Assembly (NCBI RefSeq): GCF_019375555.1
Contig: NZ_JAHXDN010000010.1
Location: 31,030 to 95,029 of the forward strand
Source of the DNA: Roseobacter insulae
GTDB lineage: Bacteria > Pseudomonadota > Alphaproteobacteria > Rhodobacterales > Rhodobacteraceae
Length of the DNA stretch: 64,000 bases
Direction of reading: 5' to 3'
Part shown: positions 25,147-32,933 of the stretch, piece by piece
Position numbering within the stretch: the first letter of the stretch is position 1
Layout of the letters: every line of letters begins with the position of its first letter
Program-made: the position numbers and the translations under genes
Notes under the pieces: model-generated
Databases searched by the model: none
What the model saw: only the letters and a program-made list of their open reading frames with translations
What the model was told of the DNA's origin: nothing

Positions 25147-25764
25147 CTAACCGCCGCGCCAGCTGGCGATCACTTTACCCTTTATTACAACGTTTTGGCC
25201 GTCGACTACCGTCACTCGCTGCTCCCGTACAGATGCACTTGCAGAAACCAAAACTGGCGGCTCATATCGCCTAAGCAGTGTCGTTGCACTACCAGTCTGC
25301 CAGTCATATTTCTGCGCAATCACTATGTCGCCTGCCCTGCATCGCTCACTTTGATGGGTATCGACTAGAATATAATCCCCGGAAAGATACCCCCCCAAGG
25401 ACATGACTTCAGTACTCACTGTCCAGACATCTATTCCTGCCTTGCCACCACCGAAAGCTCGCGCTTTTTGATCTACATCCTCGCGGGCGCCAGGCTTACC
25501 TGTCCACGGCCGGGCGTCTCCGTCGGAAAACCCACGAACCGGGGGCCTTTCGGCCTCCGCCCCTAAAACACCGGCCTTTTTGAGCACTTCGTCCAATGGG
25601 ACCTGCAAAACCTTAGCAAAGGCTTTGGCCCACTCGAGGCTCATTTTCTGCTGACCAGTATAAATGTGAGAAACGACAGAACGGGTCCGGCCCATTTCGT
25701 TAGCAATATCTTCGGCGGTAACGCCGACCTTTTTTTGCTGCTGTTTAAACCACTTATCGTCCAT
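25147..25764 (-). CDS. CI-like repressor with HTH and LexA-like C-terminal domain
   Basis: This 205-residue repressor maintains lysogeny. An N-terminal XRE-type helix-turn-helix (about 8-60: VTAEDIANEMGRTRSVVSHIYTG) is joined by a linker to an S24/LexA-like domain (SLGGYLSGDYILVD...RAGDIVIAQ). The Ser of the catalytic pair can be aligned (VMS), but the expected Lys region reads TTLLRRY, with no Lys at the expected place, so self-cleavage is doubtful. Two starts are possible: ATG 25764 (used) or GTG 25782. It is divergent from the Cro-like gene. Confidence 0.85.
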   Translation of the reverse strand: MDDKWFKQQQKKVGVTAEDIANEMGRTRSVVSHIYTGQQKMSLEWAKAFAKVLQVPLDEVLKKAGVLGAEAERPPVRGFSDGDARPWTGKPGAREDVDQKARAFGGGKAGIDVWTVSTEVMSLGGYLSGDYILVDTHQSERCRAGDIVIAQKYDWQTGSATTLLRRYEPPVLVSASASVREQRVTVVDGQNVVIKGKVIASWRGG

Positions 25765-25787
25765 TCTTCCGTAGGTAGGCACCGCAG

Positions 25788-25806
25788 ACTAACATTGCAC
25801 GTTAGT
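25788..25806. promoter_or_regulatory. 19-bp operator candidate, proximal to repressor
   Basis: A 6-bp inverted repeat ACTAAC-N7-GTTAGT lies in the repressor/cro spacer, immediately before the repressor start, suited to autoregulation. Confidence 0.6.
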
Positions 25807-25825
25807 TTTTTCGAAAAAAGTAGTT

Positions 25826-25844
25826 GCCAATTATTAGCTTTGGC
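25826..25844. promoter_or_regulatory. 19-bp operator candidate, proximal to cro
   Basis: A GCCAA-N9-TTGGC inverted repeat of the same overall length (19 bp) covers -35-like hexamers on both strands (TTGCCA rightward, TTGGCA leftward). Its core contains the 12-mer AATTATTAGCTT also seen at the leftward promoter. Confidence 0.55.
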
Positions 25845-25860
25845 ATCTACATCTTGCGTC

Positions 25861-26175
25861 ATGAGTAGCCACCTTACACCACTGGAAGTATGCGAACGCC
25901 TTGTTGCGCCGCTGAAAGAGCTGGGCAAAATCGCCGGCCAGAACGAAAAGGCCGCCTATGCCTGGCGAAACGGTTCGCAGTGGCGCGATCCAGGCGATCT
26001 GCCGCCACGCGCAAACCGCAAAATGCTGAAATTCTGCCGCCGGCATGACATCCCGCTGACTGCCGAACACCTGATCTGGGGTGCCTCGATCGAGGAAGTG
26101 CATGCCCTGCTGGATCAGATGCGCGCGCAGGGTCTGGCCAAGCTGCCCGGCCTGAACAAACTGGCGGCGGAGTGA
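25861..26175 (+). CDS. Cro-like DNA-binding protein
   Basis: This 104-residue protein has a helix-turn-helix-like core (ELGKIAGQNEKAAYAWRNGSQ) followed by DLPPRANRKMLKFCRRHDIPLTAEHLIWG split by loops, reminiscent of YdaS/Cro-type proteins. It is divergent from the repressor and starts the rightward operon. The ATG lies within about 10 bp of the predicted -10, so the message may be nearly leaderless. Cro function is inferred from position. Confidence 0.7.
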   Translation: MSSHLTPLEVCERLVAPLKELGKIAGQNEKAAYAWRNGSQWRDPGDLPPRANRKMLKFCRRHDIPLTAEHLIWGASIEEVHALLDQMRAQGLAKLPGLNKLAAE

Positions 26176-26181
26176 TCTGCC

Positions 26182-26322
26182 ATGGCCCCGTCATACTCCC
26201 AGCCCGCAGACTTCCCGGAAGTGACCAGCCTCGGACCCACTGACCGCGCGGGCCACCTGGCTGCAGGATCTGTCCCGATCCTGCGGCCTCCTTTATTCCC
26301 GGAGCCCTGCCATGCCCTATGA
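26182..26322 (+). CDS. Possible 46-aa early protein
   Basis: A short frame starts 7 bp after the Cro-like stop with GGAG 9 bp upstream and ends overlapping the next start. It is Pro-rich and without known motifs. A perfect 8-bp hairpin GCAGGATC (26263-26270)/GATCCTGC (26277-26284) lies inside it and could instead be a weak terminator, which argues against coding. Confidence 0.3.
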   Translation: MAPSYSQPADFPEVTSLGPTDRAGHLAAGSVPILRPPLFPEPCHAL

Positions 26323-26614
26323 TCCCAAACTGGCCGTGCGCTTTGCCGCCTTCGGGGTATCCGGGCAGGCCATCGCCAACACCCTGACCCAGGCCGATGT
26401 AGACGATCTGCTGGGCCGCACCGAAGAGGCGCTGAACAGCGATGATCCGCTGTTTCGCGCGATCACCCGCTTTGCCACGCAATACCCGCTGGTCCGCCAG
26501 GACCCCGAGCAGCTGGCCGACCTGGGCACGCTGCTGCGCTTCGGCGTGGACGAGGCCAACAACGCCGGCATCCCCGAAGACGACTGGGCCCGGAGGAAAG
26601 ACATCAATGGCTGA
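26312..26614 (+). CDS. Hypothetical early protein
   Basis: This 100-residue acidic helical protein (ADVDDLLGRTEEALNSDDPLFRAI) starts at ATG 26312 with GGAG 7 bp upstream and overlaps the next gene by 8 bp. Not recognised. Confidence 0.6.
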   Translation: MPYDPKLAVRFAAFGVSGQAIANTLTQADVDDLLGRTEEALNSDDPLFRAITRFATQYPLVRQDPEQLADLGTLLRFGVDEANNAGIPEDDWARRKDING

Positions 26615-26960
26615 GAAATGGGATCCTGTCACCGCAGCCGATCAGACGCTGATTTTCACGCTCCAGATCTTCGTGTTCGAGATCCACAAGCGGCCGGAAG
26701 ACATGAAGATGCACGCCGCCATCCTGCGCGACGTGTTGCCGCATGTAACCCAAGATCATCCGATCATTGAACCGATGATCGCGCCGGCGCGGATGTACGT
26801 CGAAAACATCGAGGCCGACTGCTGGAGCGGCGGGGAATACTACGACGCTAAGCGCGCGCTGACGGATTTCGCCCGGTGGCGCGCGGCGCGGTCCTGGGAG
26901 GTGTTCCAGGCGCAGCAACCCCAACCTGCAGAGAAGGAAGTTCAAAGTGCCTCAACTTAA
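26607..26960 (+). CDS. Hypothetical early protein
   Basis: This 117-residue protein has amphipathic helices (TLIFTLQIFVFEIHKRPEDMK) and a Trp-rich acidic middle (IEADCWSGGEYYDAKRALTDFARW). Its start overlaps the previous stop and its end overlaps the next GTG start, marking an operon. Not recognised. Confidence 0.6.
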   Translation: MAEKWDPVTAADQTLIFTLQIFVFEIHKRPEDMKMHAAILRDVLPHVTQDHPIIEPMIAPARMYVENIEADCWSGGEYYDAKRALTDFARWRAARSWEVFQAQQPQPAEKEVQSAST

Positions 26961-27393
26961 AATCCTGCCGTTCGACGGCTCAAAGCCCGCCGGATCCGGC
27001 ATCTCGATTTCCCAAGGCGAAGTGACCGCCGGACAATTCGTGAAGATCAGCATTGTTGCCGACGCACAGCTGGAGCGTTTTGGCCGCACTCTTGATCCGG
27101 ACAAAGACACGTTTGTGCTGACCCTTTGCGACGACAAAGGCAAGAGCCACCTGCTGGGCATCAAACTGGGCACAGTGGATGATGCCGATGGGCTGCCTAT
27201 CAAGATCCACGCACGCGGGAGCGCTGTTACCCAAATGGCCCCTTGGTGCCACCTGGCGCCTGGCAAGCGTCCGGCCAAGCAAATGCCGTTGGCTCACGCG
27301 CCCCGCATTGGTGAGGTTGTTCTCAAACTGCCCGAGTGGGCGCGGCCGCCTATCGCCAAAATCGGCTCGGGCAAATCCATCATGGACATGTAA
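26947..27393 (+). CDS. Hypothetical early protein
   Basis: This 148-residue protein starts at GTG 26947, overlapping the previous gene by 14 bp. It is beta-rich (KILPFDG; GQFVKISIVADAQL; TFVLTLCDDKGKSHLLGIKLG). Not recognised; possibly a single-strand DNA-binding-like fold, which I cannot substantiate. Confidence 0.6.
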   Translation: MPQLKILPFDGSKPAGSGISISQGEVTAGQFVKISIVADAQLERFGRTLDPDKDTFVLTLCDDKGKSHLLGIKLGTVDDADGLPIKIHARGSAVTQMAPWCHLAPGKRPAKQMPLAHAPRIGEVVLKLPEWARPPIAKIGSGKSIMDM

Positions 27394-27413
27394 TCCAAAA
27401 AGGAAGTTTCCTA

Positions 27414-27737
27414 ATGGCCAAATTCCGCAAAAAGCCCGTGGTGATCGACGCCGCCTATTACGATGGCAATCTGGTCGGCGATGTGATCGCCAACGGCAAG
27501 GTGATCAAGGGCAGTTGCCCCGGCTGGTTCCCCGGCCTCGTTCGCGAAGTAAGTGCCGAGCCTGCCAGCGGCGAGCTGCGCGAAAACGAGGTGTGTCGCT
27601 GTGGATCGTTTCTTTACATCGGCACGCTGGAAGGCATCCATTGCGCCAACCCCGGCGACTGGATCATCCGCGGCGTTGCGGGTGAGATCTACCCCTGCAA
27701 GCCCGAGATCTTCGCGGCAACCTACGACGCCGCGTGA
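27414..27737 (+). CDS. Conserved phage protein (MAKFRKKP family)
   Basis: This 107-residue protein begins MAKFRKKPVVIDA and ends with PGDWIIRGVAGEIYPCKPEIF, a pattern found in many small phage and prophage proteins near replication genes. Its function is unknown. A CRC pair and GSFLYIGTLEG lie between. ATG 27414 with AAGGAAG upstream is used instead of the longer frame from 27336. It is 3 bp upstream of the primase gene. Confidence 0.72.
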   Translation: MAKFRKKPVVIDAAYYDGNLVGDVIANGKVIKGSCPGWFPGLVREVSAEPASGELRENEVCRCGSFLYIGTLEGIHCANPGDWIIRGVAGEIYPCKPEIFAATYDAA

Positions 27738-27740
27738 GCC

Positions 27741-28910
27741 ATGACCGACCGGGACACATACAGCCTTGAACAGATCAAGGATATGCTGCTGGCGCGGATC
27801 GATCAGGTGGTTGATCGTTACGCGCCGGCTGCACCCGGTTCGCACACCACCTTTGGCAAATATTACACGTTGAACCCCGGCCGGCCGGACAGGTCGGTGG
27901 GTTCGTTCTGCGTCACCATGAGCGGATCCGGTGCGGGTCGCTGGGCCGATTTTGCCATGTCGCCGCTTCCAGGTTCCAGATCCAGCGCGGATTTTGCCAC
28001 TGGCGACATTCTGGACCTGATCGCGTTGAGCTGCGGGTGCGACATGCGCGGGGCTTTGACCGAGGCGCGCGCCTTTCTGGGGTTGCGCACGCTCAGCCCA
28101 GAGGAACGCCGGCGCCAGGAGCAGCGCGCGGCCGAATTGAAGCGCCAGCGCCAGGACGCGGACCAGGCGGATCGCGAAAAGCGTTCCAAACGCGAAAAAC
28201 AAGGTTTGGCAATTTATCTGTCCGGGCAACAGCAGCTGCGCGACACCCCTGTGCATCACTATTTGCGCGACACGCGCGGCATCAATCTTGCCGATCTGCC
28301 ACGCCAGCCGGGTGTCATCCGCTACGTGCCGGAGTGCTATTACCAACACACAGACGACAAGACGGGCGAGTATGAGGATGGCAAATATGCCGCCATGGTC
28401 GCCCTGTTTACCGACAAGGCAGGCAAGCCCGCCGGGATCCACCGGACCTATCTGCAGCGCAATTCAGATGGATCGTGGGACAAGGCGCCGATCATGCAGC
28501 CGAAAAAGGTGCTGGGCTGGCGGCCGGGCAGCTGGATCCAGATATGGAAGGGCCTGGGGCCGCGCGGCGGCAAGCCGTGTAGCCTGAAAGACGCAGCACC
28601 CGGCCAGCACGTCCTGATCACCGAGGGCATCGAGGACGCGCTCAGTGCGGCCTTCCTGAAACCGGATGCGCGTGTATTGGCAGCCTATTCGCTGAGCAAT
28701 CTTGGATCGATTGACCTGCCCGCCTGCGTCACGGCCGTGACGATCGTGGCAGATCTGGACGACAACGACACCGCCCGCGACGCGCTGAGGCGCGCCGTTA
28801 AGAAACACCAGGACGCCGGCCGCGCCGTGCGTCTTTTCCAAAACCAATGGGGCGGCAAGGATCTGAACGATGCCCTGCGCGCCGCGCAAACTGACAAGGG
28901 GGCAGCGTGA
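27741..28910 (+). CDS. Toprim-domain DNA primase-like protein
   Basis: This 389-residue protein combines an N-terminal part related to primase zinc-binding/DUF7146-like regions (FGKYYTLNPG; FCVTMSGSGAGRWADF), a charged coiled segment (about 115-155), and a C-terminal Toprim domain with the catalytic Glu in LITEGIEDALSAAF (about 291-304) and the acidic pair in VADLDDND (about 336-343). It would synthesise primers for phage DNA replication. It overlaps the next gene and acts with the ATPase at 29893. Confidence 0.82.
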   Translation: MTDRDTYSLEQIKDMLLARIDQVVDRYAPAAPGSHTTFGKYYTLNPGRPDRSVGSFCVTMSGSGAGRWADFAMSPLPGSRSSADFATGDILDLIALSCGCDMRGALTEARAFLGLRTLSPEERRRQEQRAAELKRQRQDADQADREKRSKREKQGLAIYLSGQQQLRDTPVHHYLRDTRGINLADLPRQPGVIRYVPECYYQHTDDKTGEYEDGKYAAMVALFTDKAGKPAGIHRTYLQRNSDGSWDKAPIMQPKKVLGWRPGSWIQIWKGLGPRGGKPCSLKDAAPGQHVLITEGIEDALSAAFLKPDARVLAAYSLSNLGSIDLPACVTAVTIVADLDDNDTARDALRRAVKKHQDAGRAVRLFQNQWGGKDLNDALRAAQTDKGAA

Positions 28911-29191
28911 GCAGCTGGGGACCATGGATTGAACATGACGGGCAAGGATGCCCGCTAAAAAGCCTTGAGTGGTGTGAAACAGAACACGCCGACGGTGGCG
29001 TCGATGCTGGACAAGCATGTGGACACGACAATTCCGGTTGGCACTGGTATTTTTGCTGTTCCTTGGGTCGGCCTGGTGATCGAGTGCTGCGCTACCGGGT
29101 TCGTCGTCCCCGTGGGATGGCAATCCTAAAGCAGGCTTTGCAAATTAATGTCAGGCTTCCTGCAGACCGTGAGAAGGCTGCGGTGCAATGA
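28907..29191 (+). CDS. Small WGP-motif protein A (paralogue pair)
   Basis: This 94-residue protein starts SSWGPWIEHDGQGCPL and is clearly paralogous to the next gene (WGPLIDHTGGDCPL; both also share WHWYF/WNWSL and a closing LxYxxR). Cys- and Trp-rich. Overlaps the primase and the following gene by 4 bp each. Function unknown. Confidence 0.65.
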   Translation: MSSWGPWIEHDGQGCPLKSLEWCETEHADGGVDAGQACGHDNSGWHWYFCCSLGRPGDRVLRYRVRRPRGMAILKQALQINVRLPADREKAAVQ

Positions 29192-29442
29192 CCAAATGGG
29201 GCCCGCTGATCGATCACACGGGCGGCGATTGTCCGCTGGAGCCTGGCACGTACCTGCGCGTCTATTCTGACGTGGGGGACATCAGTGAGGGTGTGCTGCA
29301 GGAGCGGTATGCACAGGGTTGGAACTGGTCCCTGCCCCCGGATCCGGACTTTGGGCATGTGTTGTGCTACCAGCTGCGATCGGAAAACCACCTGAACGAT
29401 GTGGTGGCGATGATCCGCGACGTTGAGCCGGTGGCAATATGA
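29188..29442 (+). CDS. Small WGP-motif protein B (paralogue pair)
   Basis: This 84-residue paralogue of the preceding gene is more acidic and has lost most cysteines. ATGA overlaps at both ends. This tandem duplication with divergence lies within the replication operon. Similar WGP...GCPL proteins occur in prophages, but no function is known to me. Confidence 0.65.
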   Translation: MTKWGPLIDHTGGDCPLEPGTYLRVYSDVGDISEGVLQERYAQGWNWSLPPDPDFGHVLCYQLRSENHLNDVVAMIRDVEPVAI

Positions 29443-29900
29443 GTGCGCTTGTCCGTCGAAAGCAACTGATCAACCACGATCCTGAAAATGGCAAATTTGG
29501 GGACTGCTACCGCACCTGCGTCGCCATGGTGATGGGATTGGATCCCGCAGAAGTGCCGCACTTCTGTGACGGCAACCCCGACGATGTAAGCGGAACGACT
29601 GGCCTGAGAAATTGGCTGGCACCGCAAGGATTGGGCGTTTTTCAGGTGATCTATGGTGCCGACACGCCCTTTCGCGACGTCATGTTTTCGCTGTGCCATC
29701 TTTCTCCCGAAATCCCAACAATCATCACGGGGATGGGGACGCGCGGCGTTAATCATTGCGTCGTTGCGATCGGCGGCGAAGTATTCTGCGACCCCTGCAA
29801 TGGCAAACCTGTCAAAAAGCCATTCACCGGGCCGGCAGAACAAAATGACGAGGCGTGGTGGTGGATCGAAGTGATCGCCAAGGTGCCAACGCATGGATAA
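29439..29900 (+). CDS. Cysteine-protease-like (C39-type fold) protein
   Basis: This 153-residue protein has GDCYRTCVAMVMG (about 21-33) with a candidate catalytic Cys and, 80 residues on, VNHCVVAIGGEVFCDPCNG with a candidate catalytic His and following Asp, the layout of C39-like papain-fold peptidases. No signal peptide is present, so it acts inside the cell. Its place between primase and helicase genes suggests a host-takeover or regulatory function rather than lysis; this is inference. Confidence 0.65.
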   Translation: MSALVRRKQLINHDPENGKFGDCYRTCVAMVMGLDPAEVPHFCDGNPDDVSGTTGLRNWLAPQGLGVFQVIYGADTPFRDVMFSLCHLSPEIPTIITGMGTRGVNHCVVAIGGEVFCDPCNGKPVKKPFTGPAEQNDEAWWWIEVIAKVPTHG

Positions 29901-31818
29901 CGGCTACGGATCCGCCCCCACCACCGAAGAGATCCGGGATGCGCTGGACAATGCACCGGAAATGCCCCCGGCTGACGGTGGGTCCAAACCCCCGGTCCAG
30001 CCGCCAAAACCGACAGGCGGCGGCCGCGGCGGCGCGCCAGGGCGCAAGAAGGGCGAGATCTTTGACGACTGCCCGGTGACGCCGTTGGGGATCAACGGCG
30101 ATTATCACTATTTCCTCGACGCCAGCGGGCAGATGCGCAAGGCCAAAAAGCTGGACGGTCATGTGGCGATGTCCCTCTTCGGGCACGCCATTGGGCAGCT
30201 TTGCTACAATTTTGCCGAGTGGAAGAAGGAAGACAGCGGCGAGTTCGTGCGCAAGCCCGGCCGCTTCGACGCCTACAAGGCCGGGATGGCCATGTATACC
30301 GCGGTGGGGGAGCTTGGCCCGTTCAATCCGGACAATTCCGTGCGCGACGTGGGCGCCTGGACGGATGACGATGGCAACCTGATCTATCACACCGGCGATG
30401 TGATCTACTACAAGGGCGAAAAGCACAAACCCGGCCGCCTGGCGGGCAAGATATACCCCGCAAGGCCGCCGATCCCGCACCCTGGTGAAAGCGACACGCC
30501 CACCGATCCGGTGCCCGAGATCATGCGCACGCTGGAAACCTGGAACTGGACGGTGCCGGATGTGCACCCCTTTGTCGCCCTGGGCATGATCTGCGTGCAG
30601 ATGTTGTGCGGGGCGCTGGACTGGCGGCCGGTGTTCTGGCTGCTGGCGCCAGCCGGCGCCGGCAAGTCCGAGCTGCAAAAGCTGATCAAGCTGCTGCATG
30701 GCGATGACGGGCTGATCCAGACCACGGACGCCACCAAATCCGGCATCACATCCAAAATCGGACAATCCAGCCTGCCGGTCGCGGTGGACGAGCTGGAGCC
30801 CGGTGACGAGCGATCCACAAAGGAGAAAGACATCATTGCCCTGGCGCGCGTGGCCGCGTCCGGCGGCGAATGGTTCCGGGGATCCGCGGATCAGTCTGGC
30901 GTTGGCGGCAAGGTCTATTCCGCCTTCCTGTTTTCCTCGATCCTGATCCCGGGCGTGATGAAGACACAGGATGTGCAACGCCTGATCCGCCTGGAACTGA
31001 AACCACTCGACGAGGGTATTGCCAAGCTGAACCTGCAGCCGCGCACCTGGCGCAGCCGCGGCGAGAAGCTCAAGCAGCTGCTGATGCAGCGCTGGGAGAC
31101 CTGGCCCGAACGCCTGTCCATCTGGCGGCATGAACTGGAGGTCAACGGCGTCATGGGCCGCGATGCTGACAACTGGTCAACCGTGCTGGCAATGGCGGAC
31201 ATGGCGATGCAGGAGGCCATGCCAGACGAGGGCACCACCTCCAGCTGGGCCAAGAAGATCGCCTTTGTCGCCAGCGCCGGGCGCGAAGACACCATGAACG
31301 ACGCCGATGCGATGGTTTTGCATTTGATGGGGCAACCGCTGGAGCCCTGGAGCCGTGGCGATCACTACACGGTAGCGCAGTGGATCCTTGCGGCGGCGAA
31401 CCTGCCAGGTGCGCCCAAAAGTCTTGTCGCGCAGCTGAGCGGTGACAGCAGCTATGACGATGTGGACGCGAGGGAGCGTCAGAAACGGGCCAACGAGAAG
31501 CTGGCACGCTTTGGACTGCGGGTTGCCGGCACCAAGGCCGATCCGCTGCTATTCATCGCCAATAAAAAGATCCAAGGCCTGCTGGATCTGTTCAAGGGCA
31601 CGGAATTTGCCGGTGGCGCGTGGTCGCAATCGGCCAGCCGGATCCCTGGGGCGAAGCCTGCCCCCAACCCCTTGACGCTTGCCGGTATTCCATCCCGCGG
31701 CCAATTGGTGCCCCTGTCATCAATTCCCGGTCTAAGCAGCCTGCCAATGGACGCAGCCACCGTTGCGGACGCTCCAGCGGGCCGCAAACCTACCTCAGAC
31801 GTAGACGATTTCGGGTAA
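29893..31818 (+). CDS. Phage replication ATPase/primase-helicase-like protein
   Basis: This 641-residue protein has a Walker A APAGAGKS (about 252-259) and an acidic Walker B-like AVDELEPGD (about 297-305), followed by a sensor-like segment (FLFSSILIPG). It resembles the ATPase domain of D5/DUF927-type replication helicases. A disordered Pro/Gly-rich N-terminus (about 20-55) precedes the folded part. Most likely the replicative helicase acting with the primase at 27741 and the repeat block just downstream. Confidence 0.78.
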   Translation: MDNGYGSAPTTEEIRDALDNAPEMPPADGGSKPPVQPPKPTGGGRGGAPGRKKGEIFDDCPVTPLGINGDYHYFLDASGQMRKAKKLDGHVAMSLFGHAIGQLCYNFAEWKKEDSGEFVRKPGRFDAYKAGMAMYTAVGELGPFNPDNSVRDVGAWTDDDGNLIYHTGDVIYYKGEKHKPGRLAGKIYPARPPIPHPGESDTPTDPVPEIMRTLETWNWTVPDVHPFVALGMICVQMLCGALDWRPVFWLLAPAGAGKSELQKLIKLLHGDDGLIQTTDATKSGITSKIGQSSLPVAVDELEPGDERSTKEKDIIALARVAASGGEWFRGSADQSGVGGKVYSAFLFSSILIPGVMKTQDVQRLIRLELKPLDEGIAKLNLQPRTWRSRGEKLKQLLMQRWETWPERLSIWRHELEVNGVMGRDADNWSTVLAMADMAMQEAMPDEGTTSSWAKKIAFVASAGREDTMNDADAMVLHLMGQPLEPWSRGDHYTVAQWILAAANLPGAPKSLVAQLSGDSSYDDVDARERQKRANEKLARFGLRVAGTKADPLLFIANKKIQGLLDLFKGTEFAGGAWSQSASRIPGAKPAPNPLTLAGIPSRGQLVPLSSIPGLSSLPMDAATVADAPAGRKPTSDVDDFG

Positions 31819-31933
31819 TCTCATCATGGACCAACGCAACCCATTGAAATCGCGCCACTCTTTCCGCTTCCCCCTGACCCGCTTGGATGCCATTATTTAC
31901 GCGCGACGTGGGCCATTCCACATGGGTCAGGGC

Positions 31934-32215
31934 CACAACGCCACAACGGTCAGAATATCCACCGTTGTGCCCCCCGTTGTGGGCTTTTCCGCTGTAATAT
32001 CAAGCGGTTGCAGTCCACCCACAACGCCACAACGCCAAAACCGGGTTTCCTCACGTATGTGCATGCGCGCATGCGCGCGCACGTGTAAACATACGTTTTA
32101 CCGTTGTGGCGTTGTGCCTTACCTCTATCCCCTTGAAAGATATAAAGAAAAGACCACAACACAGCCCACAACGCTTGGCTTTTTTGCCGTTGTGGGCGTT
32201 GTGGGCACCGTTGTG
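31934..32215. repeat. Non-coding repeat block: 12 copies of CACAACG in nested palindromes
   Basis: CACAACG occurs on the plus strand at 31934, 31942, 32020, 32028 and 32167 and as CGTTGTG at 31963, 31975, 32102, 32110, 32188, 32197 and 32209; a variant CACAACA lies at 32154. Forward and reverse groups alternate to give three inverted-repeat units, the middle one with perfect 15-bp arms (32020-32034 and 32102-32116). The frames spanning it are low-complexity and look non-coding. It lies between helicase and terminase genes, so a replication origin or replication-protein binding array is the best guess. Confidence 0.8.
32052..32087. other. 36-nt alternating purine-pyrimidine tract (Z-DNA-prone) in a palindrome
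   Basis: From 32052 to 32087 every step alternates purine and pyrimidine, mostly GC and GT steps. Exact 8-bp arms ACGTATGT (32053-32060) and ACATACGT (32089-32096) enclose the GC-rich centre. It sits in the loop of the central CACAACG palindrome. Confidence 0.65.
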
Positions 32216-32261
32216 GTCATGCCTAACCACCTGAAAACACTTAAAAAAGGGGGTTTTTAGC

Positions 32262-32933
32262 GTGGCGAAGCCCAAAAACTCGTTCGAGGATCTGGCACGG
32301 GATGCTGCGAAGCGGATCGAGGACGCACGCGACCTGAATGATCAGCTGACGTTCCTGCCGGACGTGAGCGAGGCCGCCGAGCCGGGCGAAGGCAAGGCAG
32401 TGGGCCGTCCGAAGGGCGCACAGAACAAGGGCAGCAGCCAGATGCGCGAGTGGCTGGCGGCCAATGGGCACCAGATGCCCGAGGACATGCTGGCGCAGAT
32501 GGCCGGGCTGAACAGCCGCGATCCGGCGATCGTGCAGGCGATGAACCAGACTGAGCAGGTGCTGGCCTGGGCGTTCCAGAACGCGAAGTGGCAAGGCGGC
32601 AAGAAGGACGGCCAGCGCATGCTGCCCACGCCCACGCAGAAGGTCGAGCTGTTCAAATCGCTCTACACGATCCTGCTGCGCGCGTCTGAGGCGCTGCTGC
32701 CCTACGGCACGCCGAAGGCCAGCCCCGATGTCCAGGTGAACCAGCAGACCACGGTGATCATGCCCGCGATGCCCAGCCAGCCAGGCGCCGATGCGCGCGT
32801 GGTAGAGGGCAAAGTGGCGCATCGGATGGTGCCTGCGGACGTGGCCGATGAAATGCAGCAAAAACAAGGGGTTACAAGATCGGATGCCGACAATCCGGAA
32901 AGTGAAATCCGGACGGATGAGGTAAAGCCATGA
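32262..32933 (+). CDS. Probable terminase small subunit
   Basis: This 223-residue protein starts at GTG 32262 with AAGGGGG about 9 bp upstream. It has helical N- and middle regions (MREWLAANGHQMPEDMLAQMAG; KVELFKSLYTILLRASEALLPYG) and a disordered acidic tail. No clear helix-turn-helix is seen. The small-terminase role is inferred from its position directly before the large terminase gene. Confidence 0.55.
   Translation: MAKPKNSFEDLARDAAKRIEDARDLNDQLTFLPDVSEAAEPGEGKAVGRPKGAQNKGSSQMREWLAANGHQMPEDMLAQMAGLNSRDPAIVQAMNQTEQVLAWAFQNAKWQGGKKDGQRMLPTPTQKVELFKSLYTILLRASEALLPYGTPKASPDVQVNQQTTVIMPAMPSQPGADARVVEGKVAHRMVPADVADEMQQKQGVTRSDADNPESEIRTDEVKP

Noticed and set aside
29824..31131. 435-residue minus-strand open frame
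   Set aside because: Complement of the helicase gene; Arg/His/Gln-rich shadow with no motif. Similar long minus-strand shadows at 35951-37534, 44764-47001 and 50711-51901 were rejected for the same reason.
31826..32260. 144-residue open frame downstream of the helicase gene
   Set aside because: Its translation is low-complexity (runs of Thr, Val, Cys) produced by the CACAACG palindromes, there is no good ribosome binding site, and the opposite strand is equally open. Treated as a non-coding repeat block.
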